From Muribaculaceae bacterium (lineage in GTDB: Bacteria; Bacteroidota; Bacteroidia; Bacteroidales; Muribaculaceae): a DNA stretch of 62,435 nt. The DNA lies in contig JAFYYG010000068.1 of the NCBI GenBank assembly GCA_017557625.1, forward strand, positions 1 through 62,435, written 5' to 3'. The notes beneath the pieces are model-generated. The model was given only the letters and a program-made list of their open reading frames with translations, had not been told where the DNA came from and ran no database searches. Below are positions 1 to 6,863 of this stretch, piece by piece. The translations under genes and the position numbers were made by a program. The number at the start of each line of letters is the position of its first letter. Position 1 is the stretch's first letter.

Positions 1-100
1 ATGAATACTTAAATAAAATTCTATTCTATTTATTTGGCGATAACTTGACATTTCAAACGTTATGCGTGCTGCGAAAAAATACGATAATAAACTCCTTTAG

Positions 101-466
101 CAACCGGTGAACTTCGACCAGATGTCGAGCAAAGCACCGGGCGAACCAAGCGCAGCGATTAGGGAACGCGTCATCAAGGCCCGCGCCATCCAGAGCCTGC
201 GTTACAAGAACCATCCCGGCATCCACTGCAATGCCCAGATGACCACCGCCCTGCTCCACAAATACGCCGAGCCCGACGCTGAAGGAATGGAGAAACTCCG
301 CGAAGCCATCACCAAGATGAACATGAGCGCGAGGGCTTACGACCGCATCCTAAAAGTCGCCCGCACCATCGCCGACCTCGAAGCCAGCGTCAGCGTCCGC
401 CAGCACCACATCATGGAAGCCATCGGCTACCGCAACCTCGACCGCTCAAGCTACTTCAATATGTAA
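101..466 (+). pseudogene. yifB: Truncated 3' end of a YifB/ComM-type Mg-chelatase-like ATPase
   Basis: The reading frame encodes about 121 residues that match the C-terminal part of YifB/ComM proteins (family usually about 510 aa): it opens with QPVNFDQMSSKAPGEPS and ends with the characteristic GYRNLDRSSYFNM. An in-frame TAG lies at 98-100, directly before the homologous codons, and nothing in bases 1-100 in any forward frame resembles the preceding YifB sequence, so the AAA+ Walker motifs and the 5' three quarters are absent. A GTG at 107 could start a small protein, but loss of the ATPase core argues for a remnant. The last 72 bases recur at 3488-3559. I infer that a complete yifB lies elsewhere, perhaps to the left of the window. 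Confidence 0.75.
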
Positions 467-534
467 TTAATTGGTAAACAGAGAGCATTCTTCTTGTACA
501 CAGGCACAATATACACAATTTGAATAATAATGCT

Positions 535-542
535 TATCTTTG
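535..542 (+). promoter_or_regulatory. Bacteroidetes-type -7 box (TATCTTTG) of the TonB receptor gene
   Basis: TATCTTTG matches the TAnnTTTG -7 consensus of Bacteroidetes primary-sigma promoters and lies 41 bases before the ATG at 583. No clear TTTG -33 element at the usual spacing was seen. Confidence 0.5.
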
Positions 543-582
543 CACTTTCAACAATAATTAAGTTTTCTTCAATAGAGATGTG

Positions 583-2937
583 ATGCGAAAATTGTGCTTC
601 ATACTGCTGATTTCATTGGCTTGCCTGTCTTTATATGCTAAAGAGCAACCGACTATTTTAAAAGGCCGTGTAGTGGAGGCTGACGGAAGACCTGTGATGT
701 ATGCTTCGGTCAGTTTAGTTGCTGATATGAAAAATGTTGCTGGCACCTTGACCGATACCACTGGACTATTCTTGCTTAAGGGTCAGTTTGATGGAAAATA
801 CGAGTTTAAAGTAAGTTCTATTGGATATGAAGATATAGTACAAGTTTTTAATCTTCACAAGGGCGAGACTCTCGACCTCGGAAATATTGTGGTCAAGCAA
901 AATGACGTACTGCTTGAGGGTGTGGTGGTAGTGGGAGAGGCCGCATCAAAGAATGTCACTCTTGAGAAGACGCGAATCAATCTTGCCTCTAACATGAGCA
1001 CAACCACCGGCTCGGTGATTGATGCTCTGAGAGGGTCGTCAGCAGTCTCTGTCGATGGCAATGGCCAGGTGTCAATAAGAGGCAATAGCAACGTGCTTAT
1101 CCTGGTTGATGGCATTCCCACCACACTTGACGGGCTGGGAGGAATACCCGCCGCCAACGTGCAGAGTATCGATATCGTGACGAGTCCCGATGTAAAATAT
1201 GATTCGGAAGGTACAGGCGGCATCATCAACATTGTGTCGAAAAAACAAATGAGTAATGCTTTCACCGCAATGGCGTCAGCTAATTATGGCTTTAACAATC
1301 TCTTTAATGCCAATCTTGCCATGAGCTACAACACTGGTCGCTGGGGATTGCGGATGAACTATAACGGCAGATATGAGAAAGACCGCATCGAGAGTGAACT
1401 CCACCGTAATATCTTGCCCATCAGCACCATTCTTGACCAGCTCATTGATGCCAACAAGAAGACAACGGGGCAGAATGTGGGTGTAAATATCAGTTACAAG
1501 GTGACAAAAAAAGATGTTTTGGCTCTTGATTTCAAGGCTGGATTTCCGAGGATGAACAATCTTCAGACGATGCATAACCATTATGTCATCGATGGAGCGG
1601 CAAGTGATAAAGTGCGTCTTACCGACATCACTTTCAACCGCGAAATGTATGAGGGAGCTTTGAACTACAAGCACATCTTTGACCCTGGTAAACGTGAGTT
1701 CAGCACTATGCTGTCGCTCTCGGCAATCAATGGTCACCGTCCTTCATATTATTACGAAGATGACTTTATGACTCAGTATTCAGAGTCGGGCGGTCATCCG
1801 CGCATCGCCGCCTTCCAGCTCGACTATATGACCACCCTGGGAAAAGGGAAACTTGAAACCGGTGTGAAGATGACATACCGCAAGAACAACATTGACCACA
1901 AGATGTATGAGCGCGATGAAACTGACTCTTGGCTGTTGTCTTTGCCCTTGAGCAATGACTTGAAGCACCGTGAGTATATTCCTGCCGCCTACGTCATGTT
2001 CTCGTCAAAGTTGTCAAACAAGTTATCCTATAAAACTGGTGTGCGCTTTGAGTATAGCCATGTATCGCTGCTTGGCGAGAAAGACAACTTGAACGAGACG
2101 AGTGACTGCTATTTCATCGCTCCAAATGTCATGCTTAACTACCGCGTCAGTGAGCCGTGGTCATTGTCTCTCGGTTTGTCACGAAGAATATCACGACCAA
2201 CCTATCCACAGCTCAATCCCTATATCAATCTTATTGACAATAAAACCTATGAGACTGGCAATGTGCGCCTGAAGCCAGAGAAAGTCAACAAGATAGATTT
2301 TGGATACACCTTTGCCGGTTCTAAATTGAGAATTAGCGGTAATGCCTACCTCAATTACACTCAAGACTACATCAACCAGATTGCCTACCTCAATCAGGAT
2401 ATTCTCGTCACTTCCTACATTAACAGCGACATGGATTTGAAAGCCGGTATAGAGCATAATCTAAAGTGGAACACATCGCAGTGGATGGGCATTGATGTGA
2501 GCGCAAACTTATTCTATTCCAAGTCGCATGGTGACAGGCAAGAAGTCTCCTTCACCAATAGTGGATGGACGTTTAACGGCAGCACATCATTGAATTTCTA
2601 CCCAATAAAGGGGATGACAATCCAAGCACAGTATTTCTTGACAACTCCGCAATATTTCCAGCAGTTCACTTCCAAGACCGTACATTACTGCAATATCGGC
2701 ATCCGCCAGCAGCTGCTTGACAAATCATTGACATTGTCAGCTCTTGTGACTGACGTTTTTAATACTAGAAGATGGGACATTACAACCGATAATCCTATTT
2801 ATTCTCTTATAAATACCAGCAAAAATCGAAGCCGCATTCTTTGGCTTGGAATCAGCTGGAATTTCCACTCTCACAAGCCTGTTGGCGGTCAAAAGAAACA
2901 AGAGGAAGATAGAAGTATAATTAGACTGGGAGATTAA
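583..2937 (+). CDS. Outer-membrane TonB-dependent receptor (carboxypeptidase-regulatory-like domain, plug, beta-barrel)
   Basis: A 784-residue protein with a signal peptide (hydrophobic core FILLISLACLSLYA). Residues about 25-105 form a CarboxypepD_reg-like beta-sandwich (LKGRVVEADGRPVMYASVSL). A plug follows at about 130-220 (QVSIRGNSNVLILVDGIP, then GTGGIINIVSKK), and the rest is an OMP_b-brl_3-type barrel with the signature LSRRISRPTYPQLNPYINL. No SusD-like partner is adjacent, so a SusC role in glycan uptake is not supported; this subfamily is generally of unknown substrate. The start could be GTG at 580, but ATG at 583 is preferred. The gene and the following acetyltransferase sit between two copies of a yifB 3' end, which suggests they arrived as a cassette. 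Confidence 0.88.
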   Translation: MRKLCFILLISLACLSLYAKEQPTILKGRVVEADGRPVMYASVSLVADMKNVAGTLTDTTGLFLLKGQFDGKYEFKVSSIGYEDIVQVFNLHKGETLDLGNIVVKQNDVLLEGVVVVGEAASKNVTLEKTRINLASNMSTTTGSVIDALRGSSAVSVDGNGQVSIRGNSNVLILVDGIPTTLDGLGGIPAANVQSIDIVTSPDVKYDSEGTGGIINIVSKKQMSNAFTAMASANYGFNNLFNANLAMSYNTGRWGLRMNYNGRYEKDRIESELHRNILPISTILDQLIDANKKTTGQNVGVNISYKVTKKDVLALDFKAGFPRMNNLQTMHNHYVIDGAASDKVRLTDITFNREMYEGALNYKHIFDPGKREFSTMLSLSAINGHRPSYYYEDDFMTQYSESGGHPRIAAFQLDYMTTLGKGKLETGVKMTYRKNNIDHKMYERDETDSWLLSLPLSNDLKHREYIPAAYVMFSSKLSNKLSYKTGVRFEYSHVSLLGEKDNLNETSDCYFIAPNVMLNYRVSEPWSLSLGLSRRISRPTYPQLNPYINLIDNKTYETGNVRLKPEKVNKIDFGYTFAGSKLRISGNAYLNYTQDYINQIAYLNQDILVTSYINSDMDLKAGIEHNLKWNTSQWMGIDVSANLFYSKSHGDRQEVSFTNSGWTFNGSTSLNFYPIKGMTIQAQYFLTTPQYFQQFTSKTVHYCNIGIRQQLLDKSLTLSALVTDVFNTRRWDITTDNPIYSLINTSKNRSRILWLGISWNFHSHKPVGGQKKQEEDRSIIRLGD

Positions 2938-2968
2938 GCCTTTTTCAAACAACATATTATAATAAAAA

Positions 2969-3487
2969 ATGGACATTAAACTCATACCTTTAGAAACGGG
3001 TGACCGTGAGCAGTTTATCCGTGATAATCAAGAGGCATTCAAGTATGGTGCCACCGAGGAGTTCGGTATGCGTGACAGCCACTTTGAGGAAGAAGGTGAG
3101 ATTATCTCACGCGACACCATTGAGCATTCCATCGATGGAGAAAATGCCGAGGCCTACAGGATTATGCTCGGCAAAGAGAAAGTTGGTGGTGTGGTCATCA
3201 GTGTGGTTGAAGACAAGGGAGAGCTGGAACTGCTTTTCGTGTCGCCAAAGGCTCACAGCAAGGGCATAGGCTATAAAGCATGGTGCGAGGTGGAAAGACT
3301 ACATCCCGAAGTGAAGGTATGGGAAACGGTCACGCCATACTTCGAGAAGCGGAATATCCACTTTTATGTCAACCGCTGCGGCTTCCATATTGTGGAGTTC
3401 TTCAACAGCCATCACCCAGACCCAAACGACCATGACATTATGGAAAATGACGGCGATGGTATGTTCCGTTTCCAAAAAGTGATGTAA
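2969..3487 (+). CDS. GNAT-family N-acetyltransferase
   Basis: A 172-residue protein with the GNAT fold signature: the acetyl-CoA pyrophosphate-binding segment AHSKGIGYKAW follows beta-strand 4 (LELLFVSPKA), with the typical C-terminal strand FYVNRCGFHIVEFF. It should transfer an acetyl group from acetyl-CoA to an amine; the acceptor is unknown. It starts 31 bases after the TonB receptor stop and may be co-transcribed. Its stop codon (3485-3487) abuts a duplicated yifB tail that begins at 3488, so the gene end marks a recombination junction. Confidence 0.85.
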   Translation: MDIKLIPLETGDREQFIRDNQEAFKYGATEEFGMRDSHFEEEGEIISRDTIEHSIDGENAEAYRIMLGKEKVGGVVISVVEDKGELELLFVSPKAHSKGIGYKAWCEVERLHPEVKVWETVTPYFEKRNIHFYVNRCGFHIVEFFNSHHPDPNDHDIMENDGDGMFRFQKVM

Positions 3488-3558
3488 TCCGCCAACACCA
3501 CATCATGGAAGCCATCGGCTACCGCAACCTTGACCGCTCAAGCTATTTCAATATGTAA
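3488..3558 (+). pseudogene. yifB: Second, orphan copy of the yifB 3' tail
   Basis: Bases 3488-3559 match 396-467 with three mismatches in 72. All three differences fall at third codon positions and are silent (CAG/CAA, CTC/CTT, TAC/TAT), so both tails encode RQHHIMEAIGYRNLDRSSYF plus NM and a TAA stop. Silent-only divergence means this copy came from a selected, functional yifB of a related strain rather than from a decaying local duplicate. Confidence 0.85.
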
Positions 3559-3586
3559 TATTTTGTGGAAAAAAATGATTTTTTTC

Positions 3587-3627
3587 AAACCTATGCTATG
3601 ATTTGGCATAGGTTTGTTGTATCTTTG
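3587..3627 (+). promoter_or_regulatory. Perfect 10-bp inverted repeat plus -7 box upstream of the WYL regulator gene
   Basis: AAACCTATGC (3587-3596) and its exact reverse complement GCATAGGTTT (3606-3615) flank the 9-base loop TATGATTTG. A TATCTTTG -7 box follows at 3620-3627 and the WYL gene starts at 3644. The palindrome covers the place where the -33 region would lie, which fits an operator. WYL regulators of the BrxR/CapW kind are known to repress their own promoters through inverted repeats; that this one does so is inference. Confidence 0.6.
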
Positions 3628-3643
3628 CAAAAAACTTTGAGAT

Positions 3644-4606
3644 ATGAGTTATAGCATTCAACAAAATTTAGTCGGGAAGTATGTGTGGCTGATTGAGACC
3701 ATCTATCGAGCCAAGAGAATTACGTTCAAGGAAATAAACGAGCGGTGGCGTGACAACGTGGACATGAGCGGAGGCGAGGATTTGCCGCTGCGCACGTTCA
3801 ACAACTGGCGCTATGCCATACAGGACATGTTCGGGCTCTTCATCGAGAACGAGCGTTGCGGCGGTTATCGCTACTATATCGAGAATGAGGAGGACATCAA
3901 CGACAACGGTCTGCGCTCGTGGATTTACAGCACCTACTGCGTGAGCAATGCCTTGGCAGGTTGCCAAAGCATCAAGAGCCGCATTCTGCTGGAGGATGTC
4001 CCCTCGGGGCAAATCTTTCTTCACGCTATTATCGACGCAATGAAAGAAAACCGGACGCTCAACATCACCTACAAGAGTTATTTGGGGAACGAAGAAAAAA
4101 GTTACACCAGCGTGCATCCACTGTGCATCAAGTTATTCCGCCAGCGCTGGTATGTGGTAGTGCGATACGACAAGCCCGGCTATTCCCCCTGGATTTGCGC
4201 ACTCGACCGCATCTTGTCGCTCGAGAAGACCGAGGAAACCTTCACCATGCCTAAGGATTGGGATGCCGAAGAGTTTTTCGACGGCTTCATCGGTGTTTTG
4301 CGCAGCGACGACTATGACAAGGAGATGGTGAAGATAAAAATCTCCGAAGATCAAGCTAATTACCTGCGAAGCCTCAAGATACACGAGTCGCAAGAGGAAG
4401 TGGAGCGCAACGAGGACTTCAGTATTTTTACCTATTTTCTGCGCCCTACTTACGATTTCCAGCAAGAACTGCTCAAGCACGGCGAAAGCCTTGAAGTGCT
4501 TGGGCCACAATGGCTCCGCGACGAGATGAGAGGAAGAATTGAAAAGATGTTTAAGTTGTATAATTCAAGTCCTGAAGTGGCAAGCACTTCAGAACTTGAA
4601 GGTTAG
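3644..4606 (+). CDS. WYL-domain transcriptional regulator
   Basis: A 320-residue protein. Residues 1-80 look like a winged-helix DNA-binding region (RITFKEINERW, LPLRTFNNWRYAIQDMFG). Residues about 130-210 form the WYL sensor domain (ENRTLNITYKSY, HPLCIKLFRQRWYVVVRYD), and the C-terminus is the WCX dimerisation extension (HGESLEVLGPQWLRDEM). WYL proteins bind nucleic-acid or nucleotide ligands and often control defence islands. Here the gene follows a strong palindromic site and lies next to nuclease and DUF262 genes, so it may regulate several of them. The last codons lie within a long hairpin (4564-4600). Confidence 0.88.
   Translation: MSYSIQQNLVGKYVWLIETIYRAKRITFKEINERWRDNVDMSGGEDLPLRTFNNWRYAIQDMFGLFIENERCGGYRYYIENEEDINDNGLRSWIYSTYCVSNALAGCQSIKSRILLEDVPSGQIFLHAIIDAMKENRTLNITYKSYLGNEEKSYTSVHPLCIKLFRQRWYVVVRYDKPGYSPWICALDRILSLEKTEETFTMPKDWDAEEFFDGFIGVLRSDDYDKEMVKIKISEDQANYLRSLKIHESQEEVERNEDFSIFTYFLRPTYDFQQELLKHGESLEVLGPQWLRDEMRGRIEKMFKLYNSSPEVASTSELEG
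4564..4600. terminator. Long hairpin overlapping the end of the WYL gene
   Basis: TTCAAGT-C-CTGAAGTG (4564-4579) pairs with CACTTCAG-A-ACTTGAA (4585-4600) around a 5-base loop: 16-base arms with a single mismatch. It lies inside the last codons before the TAG at 4604, and no T-tract follows. It may end transcription or protect the mRNA 3' end. The CTGAAGT/ACTTCAG core recurs in the palindrome at 56574-56607. Confidence 0.45.
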
Positions 4607-4651
4607 AGGTTAGTGGTTAGAGTTTAGCTCGTTAACTAATTTAATAAAAAT

Positions 4652-5143
4652 ATGACTGATTTTGCTGCTATAGATTTTGAGACTGCCAACAGCGAGCGTT
4701 CCTCGGTGTGCTCGGTTGGCGTGGTGATAGTGCGTGACGGCGAGATAGTAGATTCGTTCTACTCGCTCATCCAGCCCGAGCCGAACTATTATAACTATTG
4801 GTGCAGCCGCATACACGGTCTGTGCTGCGACGACACCGACGATGCACCCATCTTCCCCGACGTGTGGGCGCAAATCGAGCCGCTCATCGCAGGGCTTCCT
4901 CTAGTGGCTCATAACCGCCCCTTTGACGAAGGTTGTCTTCGCGCAGTTTTCCGTACCTATCAGATGGATTATCCTGAATACGAGTTTCTTGACACACTTG
5001 CAGCTTCACGCTGTGTGTTACCAGAACTGGACAACCACCAGCTGCACACAGTCGCAGCCGCATGTGGTTATCAATTGAAAAATCACCACCACGCCCTCGC
5101 CGATGCCGAAGCCTGTGCCGCCATCGCACTCAGCATACTCTAA
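4652..5143 (+). CDS. DEDDh-family 3'-5' exonuclease (DnaQ-like)
   Basis: A 163-residue single-domain exonuclease. ExoI is AAIDFETANSERSSVCSVGV with the acidic pair in DFET; ExoII has the region PLVAHNRPFDEGCL; ExoIII is HHALADAEACAA, giving the His-x4-Asp catalytic pair of DEDDh enzymes. It should remove nucleotides from DNA or RNA 3' ends with two metal ions. It lacks polymerase or BRCT domains, so it is not the replicative proofreading subunit by context. It lies 45 bases downstream of the WYL gene. Its C-terminal 17 codons have a diverged orphan copy at 6728-6781. Confidence 0.88.
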   Translation: MTDFAAIDFETANSERSSVCSVGVVIVRDGEIVDSFYSLIQPEPNYYNYWCSRIHGLCCDDTDDAPIFPDVWAQIEPLIAGLPLVAHNRPFDEGCLRAVFRTYQMDYPEYEFLDTLAASRCVLPELDNHQLHTVAAACGYQLKNHHHALADAEACAAIALSIL

Positions 5144-5187
5144 AACAGATAAAAAATATATATAGAACCACATTTAAACTTTAAAAT

Positions 5188-6003
5188 ATGATAGGAGCAA
5201 TTATTGGAGACATTGTAGGCTCGATTTATGAGTTTGACAACATCAAGAGCAAGGATTTTGACTTCTTTGACGACCGCATGGAATTTACCGACGACAGCAT
5301 TCTGACCATCGCGACTGCCGACTGGCTGCTTAATGGCGGATCTGCTGGCAGCTACTATCTGCGTTATGCCAACGAATACCCTCATCCCATGGGAAGTTAC
5401 GGCACAAGGTTTGTCGGTTGGGTGCATCGAGCAAACAGAGGAATTATAGAACCATATAACAGTTGTGGCAATGGCAGTGCTATGCGCGTCAGCCCAGTGG
5501 GATGGGCGTTCACAAGCGAACAAACTACTCTCGATGCCGCCAAACAATCGGCGGAATGCACTCACAACCACCCCGAGGGAATCAAAGGGGCACAGGCCAC
5601 TGCTTTGTGTATCTACATGGCCCGGCATGGTGCCATACCCCAGGAAATCAAGCAGCGCATCGAACGGGATTTCGGCTATGACCTATCGTTGACAATCGAC
5701 GAGATCCGACCTCGCTATTCCTGGTTGGGGCTTGATGGAGCCGAAAATGGCGGAACTTGTCAAGGCAGTGTGCCACAAGCGATTGCCTGCGCTCTGCAAG
5801 CCACCGATTTTGAAGACGCCATCCGCAACGCCATCTCTATCGGCGGCGACAGTGACACCATTGCCTGCATCACTGGAGGTATAGCACAAGCCCTGTTCGG
5901 CGTCCCACAATGGATGCAAGACAAAGCCCTAGCACTCCTACCACAGCAATTACGCACCATCGTTACGCGCTTTACAGCAACTATACAACCCAACAACTCT
6001 TAG
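5188..6003 (+). CDS. ADP-ribosylglycohydrolase family protein (DraG-like)
   Basis: A 271-residue protein with the family signature at both ends: IGAIIGDIVGSIYEF at the N-terminus, the metal-binding motif EFTDDS at about residues 32-37, NGSAMRVSPVGW in the middle, and ISIGGDSDTIACITGGIA near the C-terminus, whose acidic residues complete the two-magnesium site. The family removes ADP-ribose from arginine or other acceptors. The substrate is unknown. Placed among nuclease and DUF262 genes, it may counter ADP-ribosylation toxins or modify ADP-ribose signals, but that is inference. Confidence 0.9.
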   Translation: MIGAIIGDIVGSIYEFDNIKSKDFDFFDDRMEFTDDSILTIATADWLLNGGSAGSYYLRYANEYPHPMGSYGTRFVGWVHRANRGIIEPYNSCGNGSAMRVSPVGWAFTSEQTTLDAAKQSAECTHNHPEGIKGAQATALCIYMARHGAIPQEIKQRIERDFGYDLSLTIDEIRPRYSWLGLDGAENGGTCQGSVPQAIACALQATDFEDAIRNAISIGGDSDTIACITGGIAQALFGVPQWMQDKALALLPQQLRTIVTRFTATIQPNNS

Positions 6004-6113
6004 CACCAGAACAGCAAGAAAAATTTTTGTGAATTTAAAAAAAATAGCTTATAAGGCTTTCCACCGCCTAAAACCCTCCGAAATCGTTTTTTGCTGATTT
6101 TCAAGCAGAATTG

Positions 6114-6145
6114 TTTGGCGGTTTTGAGAAAATAGATTACATTTG
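6114..6145 (+). promoter_or_regulatory. Promoter of the 6183 gene (TTTG-N20-TACATTTG)
   Basis: TTTG at 6114-6117 and TACATTTG at 6138-6145 are separated by 20 bases, matching the Bacteroidetes -33/-7 arrangement, 37 bases before the ATG at 6183. Confidence 0.6.
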
Positions 6146-6182
6146 CTGACAAAAGAAAACCTAAACTAAAAAATATTATAAC

Positions 6183-6722
6183 ATGTTTGAACTCAACATT
6201 GAAGATTTTATGGCCGATCTTGAAGGATTGACCATTCAAGAGAAGGTGGAAAAATTAGATTCTTTGAGCTCCGATTTAGAGGATGCTCTTCAGGAAGCCC
6301 TTGGGGATGTTGACTATGCTAAGCAAACTTTAATCGATGACTATGAGAAGTCGGTTCATGATCCATTATTTACATCTGTATCAGAACTCATTAACAAGAA
6401 CCACTGGGAGGACTCTGTTACAATAAACAAAACGAGGATGGGCCGTGATTGTTTCATCGTCAATACAAAGCCCACAAGCGTTAGTATTAGCACACATTGG
6501 AATCAATGGGACCAATGGATAATCGAAATAAACCCCACAGAATTCATTGCCAGCAATACCAAGCGACACGAGACACTTTCCAACCTAGCCGACAGACTCA
6601 ACTTGCCTTATTTACAAGGCCGAGATGACATTTCTGTGAAAGTGGAAGAAAACGAATTGCAACCCACTGTATTAAGGATAATCACAAAGCTATGCGAAGA
6701 ACCTGAAACGTTGGAGCAATAA
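6183..6722 (+). CDS. Hypothetical acidic protein with an N-terminal helical segment
   Basis: A 179-residue protein I do not recognise. It has no signal peptide or membrane segment. Residues 5-60 are strongly acidic and helical, probably coiled coil (LEGLTIQEKVEKLDSLSSDL). The C-terminal half is rich in beta-forming residues. It has its own promoter and stands alone between the ADP-ribosylglycohydrolase and the DUF262 pair. Its stop is 5 bases before an orphan exonuclease tail, so it sits inside a tail-bounded segment (5144-6727). Confidence 0.7.
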   Translation: MFELNIEDFMADLEGLTIQEKVEKLDSLSSDLEDALQEALGDVDYAKQTLIDDYEKSVHDPLFTSVSELINKNHWEDSVTINKTRMGRDCFIVNTKPTSVSISTHWNQWDQWIIEINPTEFIASNTKRHETLSNLADRLNLPYLQGRDDISVKVEENELQPTVLRIITKLCEEPETLEQ

Positions 6723-6727
6723 ACCTT

Positions 6728-6781
6728 TACGCCCTCGCTGATGCCGAAGCCTGTGCGTGGATAGCAAGAGAACTGTTATAA
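6728..6781 (+). pseudogene. Orphan 3' tail of a second DEDDh exonuclease allele
   Basis: In frame, the bases encode YALADAEACAWIARELL followed by TAA. They align with the end of the exonuclease at 4652-5143 (HALADAEACAAIALSIL, TAA), sharing the ALADAEAC block that carries the catalytic aspartate. The rest of the gene is absent. The final residues differ but remain plausible for an exonuclease C-terminus, so this is the end of a related gene rather than a decayed copy. Confidence 0.8.
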
Positions 6782-6863
6782 TTTTCAACTTTTAAACCTC
6801 GCATCTTTGTTATAATTCATATTAATAGAATGAAAATGTAACGACAATAAACTCATTAATAAC

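Noticed and set aside
580-582. GTG at 580 as start of the TonB receptor
   Set aside because: It only adds one residue before the ATG at 583, which gives a normal signal peptide start.
583-2937. SusC-type nutrient receptor with a polysaccharide utilisation locus
   Set aside because: No SusD-like gene, glycoside hydrolase or sensor accompanies it; the barrel belongs to the OMP_b-brl_3-like group.
98-3559. Integrative element with yifB 3'-end att sites
   Set aside because: No integrase, excisionase or mobilisation gene lies between the repeats, so the tails are reported only as a duplication, not as a defined mobile element.
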